Source: Planctomycetota bacterium (lineage in GTDB: Bacteria > Planctomycetota > SZUA-567 > H5-PLA8). Taken from it: a DNA stretch of 64,000 nt. Both the position numbers and the translations under genes were made by a program. This document shows positions 1 to 7,513 of the stretch, piece after piece (within the stretch, counting starts at the first letter, position 1; every line of letters begins with the position of its first letter). Below the pieces are notes generated by a model. The model saw nothing but the letters and a program-made list of their open reading frames with translations. It searched no databases and had not been told where the DNA came from. The stretch spans positions 434,001 to 498,000 of the forward strand of contig JAOSKN010000001.1 in assembly GCA_027493525.1 (NCBI GenBank), read 5' to 3'.

Positions 1-257
1 TGGGCCGCTTGAAGTTCGCCCCGGCCGCGGCGCACCTGGCGAGCCTGCTCGCCGACGCCGCGCCGCCGGCGCAACGGCAGGCCGCGCGGAGCCTGGGCCT
101 GCTGGGCGACGCGAGCGTCGCCGCCGAGCTGGTCAACGCGCTGGAACGCGCGGAAGATGCCGAGCTGAAGGCCGAACTCGCCGGCGCGCTGGCCGCGCTG
201 ACGGGAAAGAGCCTCGGCACGGATGCCGCGAAGTGGCGCGCCGCGCTGAAGCGGTAG
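1..257 (+). CDS. HEAT-repeat protein, C-terminal fragment
   Basis: The reading frame is open at the left edge and ends in TAG at 255-257, so only the last roughly 84 residues are present. They are Ala/Leu-rich paired helices (LASLLADA, ARSLGLLGDASVAAELVNAL, GALAALTGKS) of the kind found in HEAT/PBS-lyase repeat proteins, which act as protein-binding scaffolds. The TTG at 9 is probably internal, because the frame stays open upstream of it. The next gene follows 28 bases later on the same strand and another HEAT-like protein lies at 1108-1752. No specific function can be assigned from this fragment. Confidence 0.6.
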   Translation, partial: GRLKFAPAAAHLASLLADAAPPAQRQAARSLGLLGDASVAAELVNALERAEDAELKAELAGALAALTGKSLGTDAAKWRAALKR

Positions 258-285
258 GTACGCTTCCCAATATAAGGATGCAACC

Positions 286-1017
286 ATGAGCCGCTGGATC
301 TCGCACACGCTGGCGCTGCTGGCCGGCGCGGCGCTGGGCGCGCTGGGGCAGGCGGCGTACGACCGCGGCGCGGAGCCGGCGGCCGAGACGCAGGCGGCGC
401 AGGCGCCCCAGCGGCTCGAGCTGAGCCTCGCCGACGAGGGCCTGTACGCGGTGCGGCGCGTGGTGGACGGCGACACGCTGGTCCTCGAGAACGGGCTCCA
501 CGTGCGCTACCAGGGCGTGAACACGCCGGAGCTGGGGCGCTTCATCCGCGTCGCCGCTCCGCTGGCCGAGGAAGCCAAGGCGCGCAACGAGGAACTCCTG
601 AAGGACAAGCGCGTGCGCCTGAGGCTGGGGCCGGAGCCGCTGGACGCCTACGGCCGGGTGATCGCGCGGGTCCGAGCCGTCGGCGCGGAGGGTGAAGAGA
701 CGGACCTCGAAAGCGTCCTGCTGGAAGAAGGCCTGGGGCGCGCGTTCGGCCTGGGCGTCCCGCCGGCCGAGTACGAGGCGCTGAAGGCCGCCCAGGAGCG
801 CGCCAAGGAAGCCGGGCGGGGCCTCTGGGGACTGCCGCATCCGCTGGAACAGGGGAACCCGCGGGGCTTCAAGTTCTGCGCGACGATCAACGGCGACGTG
901 TATCACGCGGTGGATGCGCCCGTCGCGAAGAAGATCGCCGCCGCGAACTTCATCGGGTTCCACTCGCGCGAAGAGGCCGAGGCGAGCGGACGGCGGCCGG
1001 CGAAGAACGAGAAGTGA
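286..1017 (+). CDS. Membrane-anchored or exported thermonuclease-like (SNase) protein with degenerate Ada-type tail
   Basis: This 243-residue protein has an N-terminal hydrophobic segment (about 8-24) that would act as a signal or anchor. A staphylococcal-nuclease fold follows, with DGDT at 61-64, an Arg at 74, GVNTPE at 77-82 and a later DAYGR motif. In the family these positions hold the Ca-binding acids, the catalytic Arg and Glu. The usual Asp of the G-x-D-TPE motif is Asn here (N79), so calcium binding may be altered. The last 45 residues (YHAVDAPVAKKI, NFIGFHSREEAEASGRRP) match the layout of the Ada metal-binding domain, but the zinc cysteines are absent. The natural role is probably extracytoplasmic nucleic-acid degradation; activity is uncertain. 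Confidence 0.8.
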   Translation: MSRWISHTLALLAGAALGALGQAAYDRGAEPAAETQAAQAPQRLELSLADEGLYAVRRVVDGDTLVLENGLHVRYQGVNTPELGRFIRVAAPLAEEAKARNEELLKDKRVRLRLGPEPLDAYGRVIARVRAVGAEGEETDLESVLLEEGLGRAFGLGVPPAEYEALKAAQERAKEAGRGLWGLPHPLEQGNPRGFKFCATINGDVYHAVDAPVAKKIAAANFIGFHSREEAEASGRRPAKNEK

Positions 1018-1107
1018 GGCGTGAAGGACCGTGCCGGAGACCCGGCCTGCGCTTCGGAATCCCCGCGGCGCGCTTCCGGGCGTGCAAAGCCGGCGGAGCG
1101 GCATACG

Positions 1108-1752
1108 ATGAACAACCCGGTCGAGAGCATGCCCATGCGCACGATGCTGACGTATCTGCTGCTGGTCCTGAGTACCGCGGCTTGCGCCGTCGAGGCTACC
1201 GCACCGAAGACGCCCGAAGAGGAGAAGGCGCTGGTGCAGGAGTTCTGGCAGGTGTTGATGAAGGCCGAGAAGCCGGAGCTGAAAGCCGACGCGGTGCTGA
1301 TGCTGAAGGGGCTGAAGGGACCGGAATCGCGGCGCGCGCTGGCGGGGCTGCTGGGGAACACGGTCACCGGGGTACGGCGGAACGCGTGCCAGGTGATCGC
1401 GGAATTCGATGACCCCGAAGGGTACTTCGTCAAGCCCCTGATGGGCGCGATCTACGATCCGGAGGAGGAGGTCCGCGTGGCCGCCGCCGCCGCGCTGGGC
1501 CGCGCGAAGCTGAAGGCCCCCGCGGTGAAGGCGCTGGTCACGGCGCTGCAGAAGGAAGCCGACAAGGACGCGGCGGACGTGGGCTGGGCCTACCACCTGC
1601 ATAAGGCGCTCGAACGCCTGACCGGGCACGCGATCGAAGAGGCGGACAACGTGCCCAACCTGGCCAAGAGCTGGTCGGTCTGGTGGTCCGCGCACCACGC
1701 GGAGATCGAGAAGCTCGACGAGGCGCCCGACGCGAAGACCGCACGGCCTTGA
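1108..1752 (+). CDS. Exported HEAT-like repeat protein
   Basis: The frame is open from a GTG at 1021, but the ATG at 1108 (or 1129/1135) places a hydrophobic stretch (MLTYLLLVLSTAA) at the N-terminus as a signal peptide, so I prefer 1108. The rest is helical HEAT-type repeats (LAGLLGNTVTGVRRNACQVI, VRVAAAAALGRAKL) and ends in a Trp-rich segment (KSWSVWWSAHH). It follows the nuclease-like gene by about 90 bases and may be cotranscribed with it. Proteins of this type are numerous in planctomycetes and are presumed to be periplasmic scaffolds. No enzymatic motif is visible. Confidence 0.65.
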   Translation: MNNPVESMPMRTMLTYLLLVLSTAACAVEATAPKTPEEEKALVQEFWQVLMKAEKPELKADAVLMLKGLKGPESRRALAGLLGNTVTGVRRNACQVIAEFDDPEGYFVKPLMGAIYDPEEEVRVAAAAALGRAKLKAPAVKALVTALQKEADKDAADVGWAYHLHKALERLTGHAIEEADNVPNLAKSWSVWWSAHHAEIEKLDEAPDAKTARP

Positions 1753-1781
1753 AATAAAACCGGCTTCCGCGAGGAAGCCGG
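1750..1781 (-). terminator. Rho-independent terminator of the small basic protein gene
   Basis: A perfect 9-bp stem (ccggcttcc / ggaagccgg) with loop GCGA spans 1760-1781. Read on the minus strand it is followed by TTTTATTTC, the expected U-rich tail. It lies 30 bases past the stop of the minus-strand gene at 1812 and just beyond the plus-strand stop at 1752, so it may help end both transcripts. Confidence 0.7.
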
Positions 1782-1811
1782 CGCAAGGAACGCTCTGAAT
1801 CCCGAGATGAA

Positions 1812-2081
1812 TTAGGCGGGTTTGCCGGCCGGCTTGCCGGCGGGCGCGGCGGCCGGAGCCGCGGCGGCTTCGGCGCCCTCCACGGCCTCCCCTTCGCCTT
1901 CCTTCTTGGCCTTCTTCTTCGCCTTCAGCTTGATGTTGCGAACCTTGGGCAGGCCCAGGACCGATTTGCTGTCGGTCCAGCGCCCGTCTTCCTGGAGGAT
2001 GGCCAAGCGCTCGGTGCGCGTCAGGACGTTGCGGTGCTTGGACAGCGCGCCGCCCGTGCGGAGGCTGCGATGAATGGACAT
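1812..2081 (-). CDS. Small basic protein, PVC-superphylum type (TIGR04137-like)
   Basis: This 89-residue basic protein begins MSIHRSLRTGGALSKHRNVL and continues TRTERLAIL, DGRW and SVLGLPKVRNIKLK. That pattern is what I recall for the small basic protein family conserved across Chlamydiae, Verrucomicrobia and Planctomycetes (TIGR04137), whose exact role is not known to me; size and charge suggest a nucleic-acid or ribosome partner. An AAGGAG ribosome-binding site lies about 10 bases before the ATG. The last 35 residues form an unusual Lys-Glu then Ala/Pro/Gly/Lys-rich tail (APAGKPAGKPA), probably disordered. The gene stands alone with its own terminator. It is the best taxonomic marker in the window. 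Confidence 0.85.
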   Translation of the reverse strand: MSIHRSLRTGGALSKHRNVLTRTERLAILQEDGRWTDSKSVLGLPKVRNIKLKAKKKAKKEGEGEAVEGAEAAAAPAAAPAGKPAGKPA

Positions 2082-2190
2082 GACGATGCGCTCCTTCGGC
2101 CGGCGGCCTGACCGGCCACGAAGCGGAGTATTGTAGGGGGGGCAGGCGGCGGCGCAACCCCCAATTCAGGCTCAGGTTGAAGCAGGCGCT

Positions 2191-2218
2191 TTGACCCGCG
2201 GCCGGGGACATCTATACT
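2191..2218 (+). promoter_or_regulatory. Sigma-70-type promoter of the acyl-CoA dehydrogenase gene
   Basis: TTGACC (2191-2196) and TATACT (2213-2218) are separated by 16 bases and stand out against the GC-rich background. Transcription would start near 2225, leaving a leader of about 30 bases that contains the GGAGAGGA ribosome-binding site of the gene at 2257. Confidence 0.6.
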
Positions 2219-2256
2219 ATCGACCTGACCTTACCGCCATCCGGAGAGGAGCTTCC

Positions 2257-3417
2257 ATGAACCTGATCCTGGACGAGCTGGAGCAGGCCGTGCGCGACAC
2301 GGCCCGCGAGTTCGCCGAGAAGAAGGTCCGCCCGCTGGCCCGGGAACTCGACGAGAGCGGACGCTTCCCGGCCGAACTGGCGAGGGAGATGGGCGAACTG
2401 GGGCTGATGGGGATCTACGTGCCCGAGGCCTGGGGCGGCGCGGGCGGCAACGCGACGGCCTACAGCTACGCGATCCTGGAGATCTCCAAGGCCTGCGCGA
2501 GCACCGGCGTGATCCTCTCCGCGCATACCAGCCTGTGCGTCGACCCGATCCTCAGGCACGGCACGGACGCTCAGAAAGAGAAGTACCTCAAGCCCCTGGC
2601 GAGCGGCGCGAAGCTGGGGGCGTATGCGCTGACCGAGCCCAACAGCGGTTCGGACGCGGCCACGCTGCATACGACCTTCGCCGAAAAGGACGACCATTTC
2701 GAGCTGAGCGGGACGAAGCTCTTCGTGACCAACGGGAAGTACGCGGAGGTCGTGGTGGTCTACGCGACGGAAGACCCGAGCAAGGCGCACCGCGGGATCA
2801 GCGCGTTCATCGTGGAGCCGACGTTCCCCGGGTTCGCGTGGGGCAAGGTGGAGCACAAGCTGGGGATCAACGCGAGCGCGACGGTGGAGATCGTCTTCGA
2901 CAAGTGCCGGGTGCCGAAGGAGAACCTGCTCGGCGCGCGGGGCAAGGGCTTCAACGTGGCGCTGGAGACGCTGGACGGCGGGCGGATCGGGATCGCGGCG
3001 CAGGCGCTGGGCATCGGCCGCGCGGCGCTGGACGCGGCCTGCCGGCACGTCTCGGCGCGCGAGCAGTTCGGCGCGCCGCTGGCGAAGCTCCAGGCCATCC
3101 AGTGGATGATCGCCGACAGCGCGACGGAACTGGACGCGGCGGAACTGCTGATGCTGCGCGCGGCGCGGCTCAAGGACGCCGGCACGGGGCGCTACACGAA
3201 GGAAGCCAGCATGGCCAAGCTCTTCGCCAGCGAGGCGGGCTTCCGCGCCTGCGACCGCGCGCTCCAGATGCACGGCGGCTACGGCTTCATCAAGGAATAC
3301 GACGTCGAGCGGCACTACCGCGACATCCGCATCTGCCGGCTGTACGAGGGCACGAGCGAGATTCAGCGCCTCGTGATCGCGGCCAACGTATTGAAGGGGT
3401 ACGCCCAAGGCGGTTGA
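2257..3417 (+). CDS. Acyl-CoA dehydrogenase
   Basis: This 386-residue cytoplasmic flavoenzyme removes two hydrogens at the alpha-beta bond of acyl-CoA thioesters and passes electrons to electron-transfer flavoprotein. The family FAD/substrate segment YALTEPNSGSDAATL, FVTNGKYA, MHGGYGFIKEYDVERHYRD and YEGTSEIQR are all present. The Glu of YEGT (about residue 364) is the catalytic base of the short-chain/butyryl subgroup. Length is normal for the family. The frame extends upstream to a TTG at 2191, but that lies inside the promoter, so the ATG at 2257 with a strong GGAGAGGA site is chosen. No ETF or other beta-oxidation gene is adjacent, so the chain length and pathway (fatty-acid or branched-chain amino-acid breakdown) cannot be settled. 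Confidence 0.9.
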   Translation: MNLILDELEQAVRDTAREFAEKKVRPLARELDESGRFPAELAREMGELGLMGIYVPEAWGGAGGNATAYSYAILEISKACASTGVILSAHTSLCVDPILRHGTDAQKEKYLKPLASGAKLGAYALTEPNSGSDAATLHTTFAEKDDHFELSGTKLFVTNGKYAEVVVVYATEDPSKAHRGISAFIVEPTFPGFAWGKVEHKLGINASATVEIVFDKCRVPKENLLGARGKGFNVALETLDGGRIGIAAQALGIGRAALDAACRHVSAREQFGAPLAKLQAIQWMIADSATELDAAELLMLRAARLKDAGTGRYTKEASMAKLFASEAGFRACDRALQMHGGYGFIKEYDVERHYRDIRICRLYEGTSEIQRLVIAANVLKGYAQGG

Positions 3418-3422
3418 GCGGT

Positions 3423-3731
3423 TCAGACGGACTTGAGCGAGAGCGGCGTGTCTTTGTTCTTCCCGTTCTTCTTGCGCCGTTCCTGCTCCGCGGGCGGCTG
3501 AGGCTCGGCTGGAACCTGCGGCGGCGGGACGGGCGCCTGGCGCACGAGCTCTTCCAGTTTGCGCGCGGACCTGAATTCCTCCCGGCAGCCCGCGCACGCG
3601 CCGAGGTGCTCGGCCAATTCGCCCAGTTCGGCGGGCGTGAGTTCCTCGTCGAGATAGCGGTGGATCAGGATCTCGGCGCGGCGGCAGGGCTTGGGTTTCA
3701 AGACGACCTCCCGGATCCCGGAATACGCCAC
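3423..3731 (-). CDS. Putative anti-sigma factor with zinc-binding (zf-HC2/ZAS) domain
   Basis: The protein is about 100 residues. Its N-terminal half (ILIHRYLDEELTPAELGELAEHLGACAGCREEF) fits the anti-sigma zinc finger, with His followed by C-x-x-C in EHLGACAGC. The C-terminal half is Pro-rich and ends in a Lys/Arg cluster, with no membrane segment, so it would be a soluble anti-sigma-like protein. The open frame begins with TTG at 3761, but the GTG at 3731 has an AAGGG about 10 bases upstream and is preferred. Its stop is six bases from the convergent acyl-CoA dehydrogenase stop. No ECF sigma gene is adjacent; the only ECF-type sigma in the window is at 54093. Confidence 0.6.
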   Translation of the reverse strand: MAYSGIREVVLKPKPCRRAEILIHRYLDEELTPAELGELAEHLGACAGCREEFRSARKLEELVRQAPVPPPQVPAEPQPPAEQERRKKNGKNKDTPLSLKSV

Positions 3732-3805
3732 GAGGATACCCTTCGCCGCGATTCCAGACAAGCCGGTAGCCGGCGCGCTTCGCGCGGAGGATTCGCCGCT
3801 TCGGT

Positions 3806-5296
3806 TTAGCGCTTCTTCCGGGTCTTGCCGATCAGTTCGGTCGTACTGCGGCCGGCGACGAACTCGATCCGCTCCACGCGCCCGCCCCAGGACTCGACGT
3901 CTTTCCAGCCGACGATGTCCTGCTTGCGCTTGTAGTCGGCGCCCTTGCAGAGGACGTGGGGCTTGAGCGCGCGGATCAGGTTGAGCGGGGTGTCTTCCTC
4001 GAAGAGGACGACGCCGTCGACGCAGGCCTGGGCGGCGAGGATGCGCATGCGGTCGTCCTGGGGCTGGACGGGGCGGCCGGGCCCCTTGAGGCGGCGGACG
4101 CCGGCGTCGGAGTTGACGCCGACGATCAGCGCGTCGCCGAGGGCGCGGGACTTTTCCAGATAGCTGACGTGGCCGAGATGGAGGATGTCGAAGCAGCCGT
4201 TGGTGAAGACGAGGCGCTTGCCCTGCCTGCGCAGTTCGGCGGCGCGTCGGGCGGCCTGGGCGCGGGTCCAGAGCTTGTGCTCGCCGCCCGGGGCGCGCCC
4301 GCGCAGGTCGTCGAGGATCTCCTCGTCGCTGACGGTGGCCGCGCCGAACTTGGTGACCTCCACGCCGGCGGCGACGTTGGCCAGCCAGGTGGCGGTCTCG
4401 ATGTCCGCGCCGGCGGCGAGGGCGAGGGCGAGGACGCCGGCGACGGTGTCCCCCGCCCCGGTGGGATCGAAGATCGCGCGCTGGCGCGCGTGGAGGTGGC
4501 GGACGGCGGCGCGCCCGCGGGCGCCGCGGGAGGCGAGGGTGAGGCCGTCCTCGCTGCGGGTCAGGAGCACGTGCGCCACGCCGAGGTCCGCGGCAAGCTT
4601 CCGCGCGGCGCGCGCGGCGGCCGCGTCGTCGCCGGCGGGCAGCCCGGCCACGCGGAACAGGTCGCGGCGGTTGGGCTTGAGCACGGTCGCGCCGCGGAAG
4701 CGCGCCCAGGGTTCCTGCTTGGGATCGACGACCACGGGGCGGGACCCGGCGGCGCGGAGCACGGCGCGGCAGAGGTCCGGGCTAAGCGCGCCCTTGGCGT
4801 AATCGGAGAGCACGACGACTTCGGCCCAGCGCGCGGCGCGCGCGGCGGCCCGGATCAGGCGCCGTTCGAGCCTGGGGTCGAGCGGCGCGGCCTGCTCCCA
4901 GTCCAGGCGCAGCATCTGCTGGTTGCGCGCGACGACGCGGGCCTTGTGGGTGGTCGGGCGCGAGGCGTCGCGGAGGACGCCGGCGGCGTCGATCTTCAGG
5001 CCCCGCGCCTCCTGCAGGAAGATGTCGCCATGGAGGTCGGCGCCGACGACGCCGCAGAGGCGCACGCGGGCGCCGAGCGCGACGAGGCACTTGGCGACGT
5101 TGGCGGCGCCGCCGAGCATGCGCTCCTCGCGCTGGACCTCGACGATGGGCACGGGGGCCTCGGGGGAGACCCGCCCCACGCGCCCGACGAGGTAGGTGTC
5201 GAGCATCGCGTCGCCGATCACGGCCACGCGGCGGCCGACCATGCGGCGCAGCAGCGCGCGGACGGTTTCGAGCGCCGGTTCAGGGTAGCCGCGCAT
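3806..5296 (-). CDS. hldE: Bifunctional heptose-7-phosphate kinase / heptose-1-phosphate adenylyltransferase
   Basis: This 496-residue two-domain enzyme acts in the ADP-L-glycero-D-manno-heptose pathway for LPS inner core. The N-terminal PfkB-type kinase domain (to about 330) shows VAVIGDAMLDTYL, LGGAANVAKCL and the anion-hole motif DPTGAGDTVAGV. The C-terminal nucleotidyltransferase domain shows FTNGCFDILHLGHVSYLEKS (HxGH-type), GVNSDAGVRRLKG and STTELI. Length is close to the E. coli enzyme (477). The ATG at 5296 overlaps the TGA of hldD (TGATG), implying translational coupling. Together with hldD this covers all steps except sedoheptulose-7-phosphate isomerisation (GmhA) and dephosphorylation (GmhB), neither of which is seen in the window. 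Confidence 0.92.
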   Translation of the reverse strand: MRGYPEPALETVRALLRRMVGRRVAVIGDAMLDTYLVGRVGRVSPEAPVPIVEVQREERMLGGAANVAKCLVALGARVRLCGVVGADLHGDIFLQEARGLKIDAAGVLRDASRPTTHKARVVARNQQMLRLDWEQAAPLDPRLERRLIRAAARAARWAEVVVLSDYAKGALSPDLCRAVLRAAGSRPVVVDPKQEPWARFRGATVLKPNRRDLFRVAGLPAGDDAAAARAARKLAADLGVAHVLLTRSEDGLTLASRGARGRAAVRHLHARQRAIFDPTGAGDTVAGVLALALAAGADIETATWLANVAAGVEVTKFGAATVSDEEILDDLRGRAPGGEHKLWTRAQAARRAAELRRQGKRLVFTNGCFDILHLGHVSYLEKSRALGDALIVGVNSDAGVRRLKGPGRPVQPQDDRMRILAAQACVDGVVLFEEDTPLNLIRALKPHVLCKGADYKRKQDIVGWKDVESWGGRVERIEFVAGRSTTELIGKTRKKR

Positions 5297-6270
5297 CAGG
5301 AGGAGAGCGCCTCCGCTTCGGCGAGTTGGCGCACGTAGGCGGCCACGCCGGTCTCGAGGCTCGCGAAGGGGCGCGCGAAGCCGGCGCGGCGGAGCTTCCG
5401 CGTCGCGGCCTGGGTGAAATACTGGTACTTCTCGCGCAGGTCGCCGGGCATGGGGATGTAGCGGATGCGCGGTTCGAGGCCCAGCGCGGCGAAGACGGCG
5501 CGCGCGAGGTCCGCGAAACTCCGCGCCGCGCCGGTCCCGACGTTGTAGAGCCCGTTCGGAGCGCCCGCGGAAGCCGGGGTCTCGAGGAAGAAGCGCGTCG
5601 CGGCCACGGCGTCGGCGACGAAGACGAAATCGCGCTTCTGGCCGCCGTGCGGGATGCCCTCGCGGTGGGACTCGAAGAGCTTGACCTCGCCCTCCGCGCG
5701 GAGCTGGCGGAAGGCGTGGAGCGCGACGGAGGCCATGCGGCCCTTGTGCGCCTCGCGCGGGCCGTAGACGTTGAAGTACTTGAGCCCCGCCCAGCGCGGC
5801 GGCGCCGCGCGCTGCTCCAGCGCCCACAGGTCGAAAAGCTGCTTCGATTCGCCGTAGAGGTTGAGGGGCTTGAGCGCCTTCGGGTCGGCCTCGTCGTCGA
5901 AGCCCGCCGCGCCGTCGCCGTAGGTGGCGGCGCTGGAGGCGTAGACGAAGGGCACGCCGGCCTGCGCGCACCAGCGAAAGAGCGTCTGCGAGTATTCGAC
6001 GTTGTTGCGGAGCATGAAGGGGCGGTCGGTGGCGGTGGTGTCGCTGCACGCGCCGAGATGGAAGACGCCGCGCACCTTCGAGCCTTGGCGATCAAGCCAT
6101 TTCGGCAGTTCGTCGCGCTCGAGCTTTTCCGCAACCTTCAGTTCGTCCACGTACCGCGCCGGCTTCGCGCCGTAGGCGTCCACGGCCGCGACGGGACCCG
6201 CGCCGGCGGCGAGGAGGTCCGCGACGAGGTTCGAGCCGATGAAACCGTCGGCGCCCGTGACGACGAGCAT
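5296..6270 (-). CDS. hldD: ADP-L-glycero-D-manno-heptose-6-epimerase
   Basis: This 324-residue extended short-chain dehydrogenase converts ADP-D-glycero- to ADP-L-glycero-manno-heptose. It begins MLVVTGADGFIGSNLV (nucleotide-binding GxxGxxG). Further motifs are YASSAATYG, YGESKQLFDLW (catalytic YxxxK), FNVYGPRE and a C-terminal YIPMPGDLREKYQYFTQA typical of HldD. The ATG at 6270 has GGAG about 9 bases upstream. The frame is open well upstream, joined without a stop to an exported HEAT protein; I regard that join as artefactual (see the next entry). The stop overlaps the hldE start. The neighbouring hldE supports the heptose role over a generic UDP-sugar epimerase. Confidence 0.9.
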   Translation of the reverse strand: MLVVTGADGFIGSNLVADLLAAGAGPVAAVDAYGAKPARYVDELKVAEKLERDELPKWLDRQGSKVRGVFHLGACSDTTATDRPFMLRNNVEYSQTLFRWCAQAGVPFVYASSAATYGDGAAGFDDEADPKALKPLNLYGESKQLFDLWALEQRAAPPRWAGLKYFNVYGPREAHKGRMASVALHAFRQLRAEGEVKLFESHREGIPHGGQKRDFVFVADAVAATRFFLETPASAGAPNGLYNVGTGAARSFADLARAVFAALGLEPRIRYIPMPGDLREKYQYFTQAATRKLRRAGFARPFASLETGVAAYVRQLAEAEALSS

Positions 6271-7284
6271 CAGGCGGGACTCCAAGTGCCGCGCGAAGGG
6301 AGCATTAGACTCGAAGGGCGTATTTCCGGCAAGGACGGGGCTACCGCGCCGCCGCTCCAGGCGGGGTGGAGGCGGGGGCGTCGCGGGCGGGGCGGGCTGC
6401 GCATCGAGTCCGGTCCGGAGATCGCCTGCGTCGGCCTTGAGGTCGCCCTGGGCCGGGATCGTATCGCTGGTGTAGACGAAGGCCTCGTCGCGGCAGACGC
6501 TCACGAAGTAAGCTCCATCCAGCAGGCCTTCGAAGGCGAAGCGGCCGCCGGCATCGGTCTGGACGGACGGCTGGCTGAGCAGGATGCTTTTAAAACGCTC
6601 CTCGCCGAACTTCCTGAACTGCAGGTGCTTCTCGTGCCCGAGGACGACCTTCGCGCCGGCGAGAGGCTTCCCGTCGCGGTCCAGAAGCCGGCCGGCAAGC
6701 GCGTTGCCGCGCCGCGCCTGGAGGGTGAAGCGGTTCTCGCCGCGTTCGAGCTGGTGTTTGGGGCTGTACCGGTAGACGGGGAGGCAGCCGGGGACGTTCG
6801 CGCGCACGCTGACGTAGAAGCGTTCGGGATCCAGCTCGTCGAAGCGCGCGACGCCCTGCGCGTCGGTCATGCCCTCGAAACAGCGCCTCCCGCCTTGCGT
6901 GCGGCCTTCCTCGTCCTGGGCGACGAGGGTCAGATGCACGGCCAGGGCCGGCTTCGGGCGGCCTTCCGGATCGCGCAGCTCGACGACGATCTCGGCGCGG
7001 TTGAGTTCCTTGAGCACGAGGCTGGCGCCGTGCGCGATCTGGGGATCGTCATCCAGGAGCGCGGCGGCCAGAGCGGGCCGAGCGGGTTCGCCGATCAAGC
7101 GCAGGGCCTCAAGGGCTTCGTTGCGGGCTTCGAAATTGGGGCTGGCCAGTTGCCTGATCCAGCGCGCGGCGTCCTCGGGCTCGCCTTCCGCGCCGGCTTC
7201 ACCAGCCGAGAGCCCCAATGCGCCGGCCGCTAAGAGCTGCGCCAGGAGCCCAAGGATCCGGATTGGCAACACGGTGCGGGGCAT
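6270..7284 (-). CDS. Exported HEAT / carboxypeptidase-regulatory-like protein (probable frame error near its end)
   Basis: The ATG at 7284 gives a signal peptide (ILGLLAQLLAAGALGL, ending AGEAGAEG). HEAT-type helices follow (WIRQLASPNFEARNEALEAL), then two Ig-like carboxypeptidase-regulatory repeats (RDPEGRPKPALAVHLTLV; LLDRDGKPLAGAKVVLG with VQTDAGGRFAFEGLLDGAYF). The Pro-rich tail continues in frame into hldD with no stop, giving a 705-residue open frame. A signal peptide on a cytoplasmic epimerase makes no sense. Removing one base from the G5 run at 6374-6378 yields a 337-residue protein ending in a TGA at 6270-6272 that overlaps the hldD ATG, exactly as hldD overlaps hldE. Adding one base instead would stop it near 6340. 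The function of the domains is probably periplasmic or surface binding. Confidence 0.6.
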
Positions 7285-7513
7285 GGAGGTGCTCGCCGGG
7301 CTTGCACGAGGTGCTCCCGGCGCCGAAGCCGAGAGCATTTCCCTCAACCGGTCAAACCGGGGCGGGTCACGTGAATCTCCATCATTAACAAGGTGCAATG
7401 GGGCGCGCTGCATTCTGATATGCGGAACTTCCGCGCGAAGGCGCGTTGGGGGCTTGGCGTTTGGCGCGGGCGCGGGGTTTCATGCGGCAAGGGTTTCCAA
7501 GGGGCTTACATCC

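Noticed and set aside
133..2211. 692-codon open frame on the minus strand across the nuclease and HEAT genes
   Set aside because: Arg/Pro/His-rich translation typical of antisense frames in G+C-rich DNA; it overlaps several well-supported genes and has no recognisable domain.
5296..7413. Genuine HEAT/carboxypeptidase-like/HldD fusion protein
   Set aside because: It would export a cytoplasmic LPS-precursor enzyme; hldD has its own ribosome-binding site, and one base in a G5 run gives a coupled stop/start.
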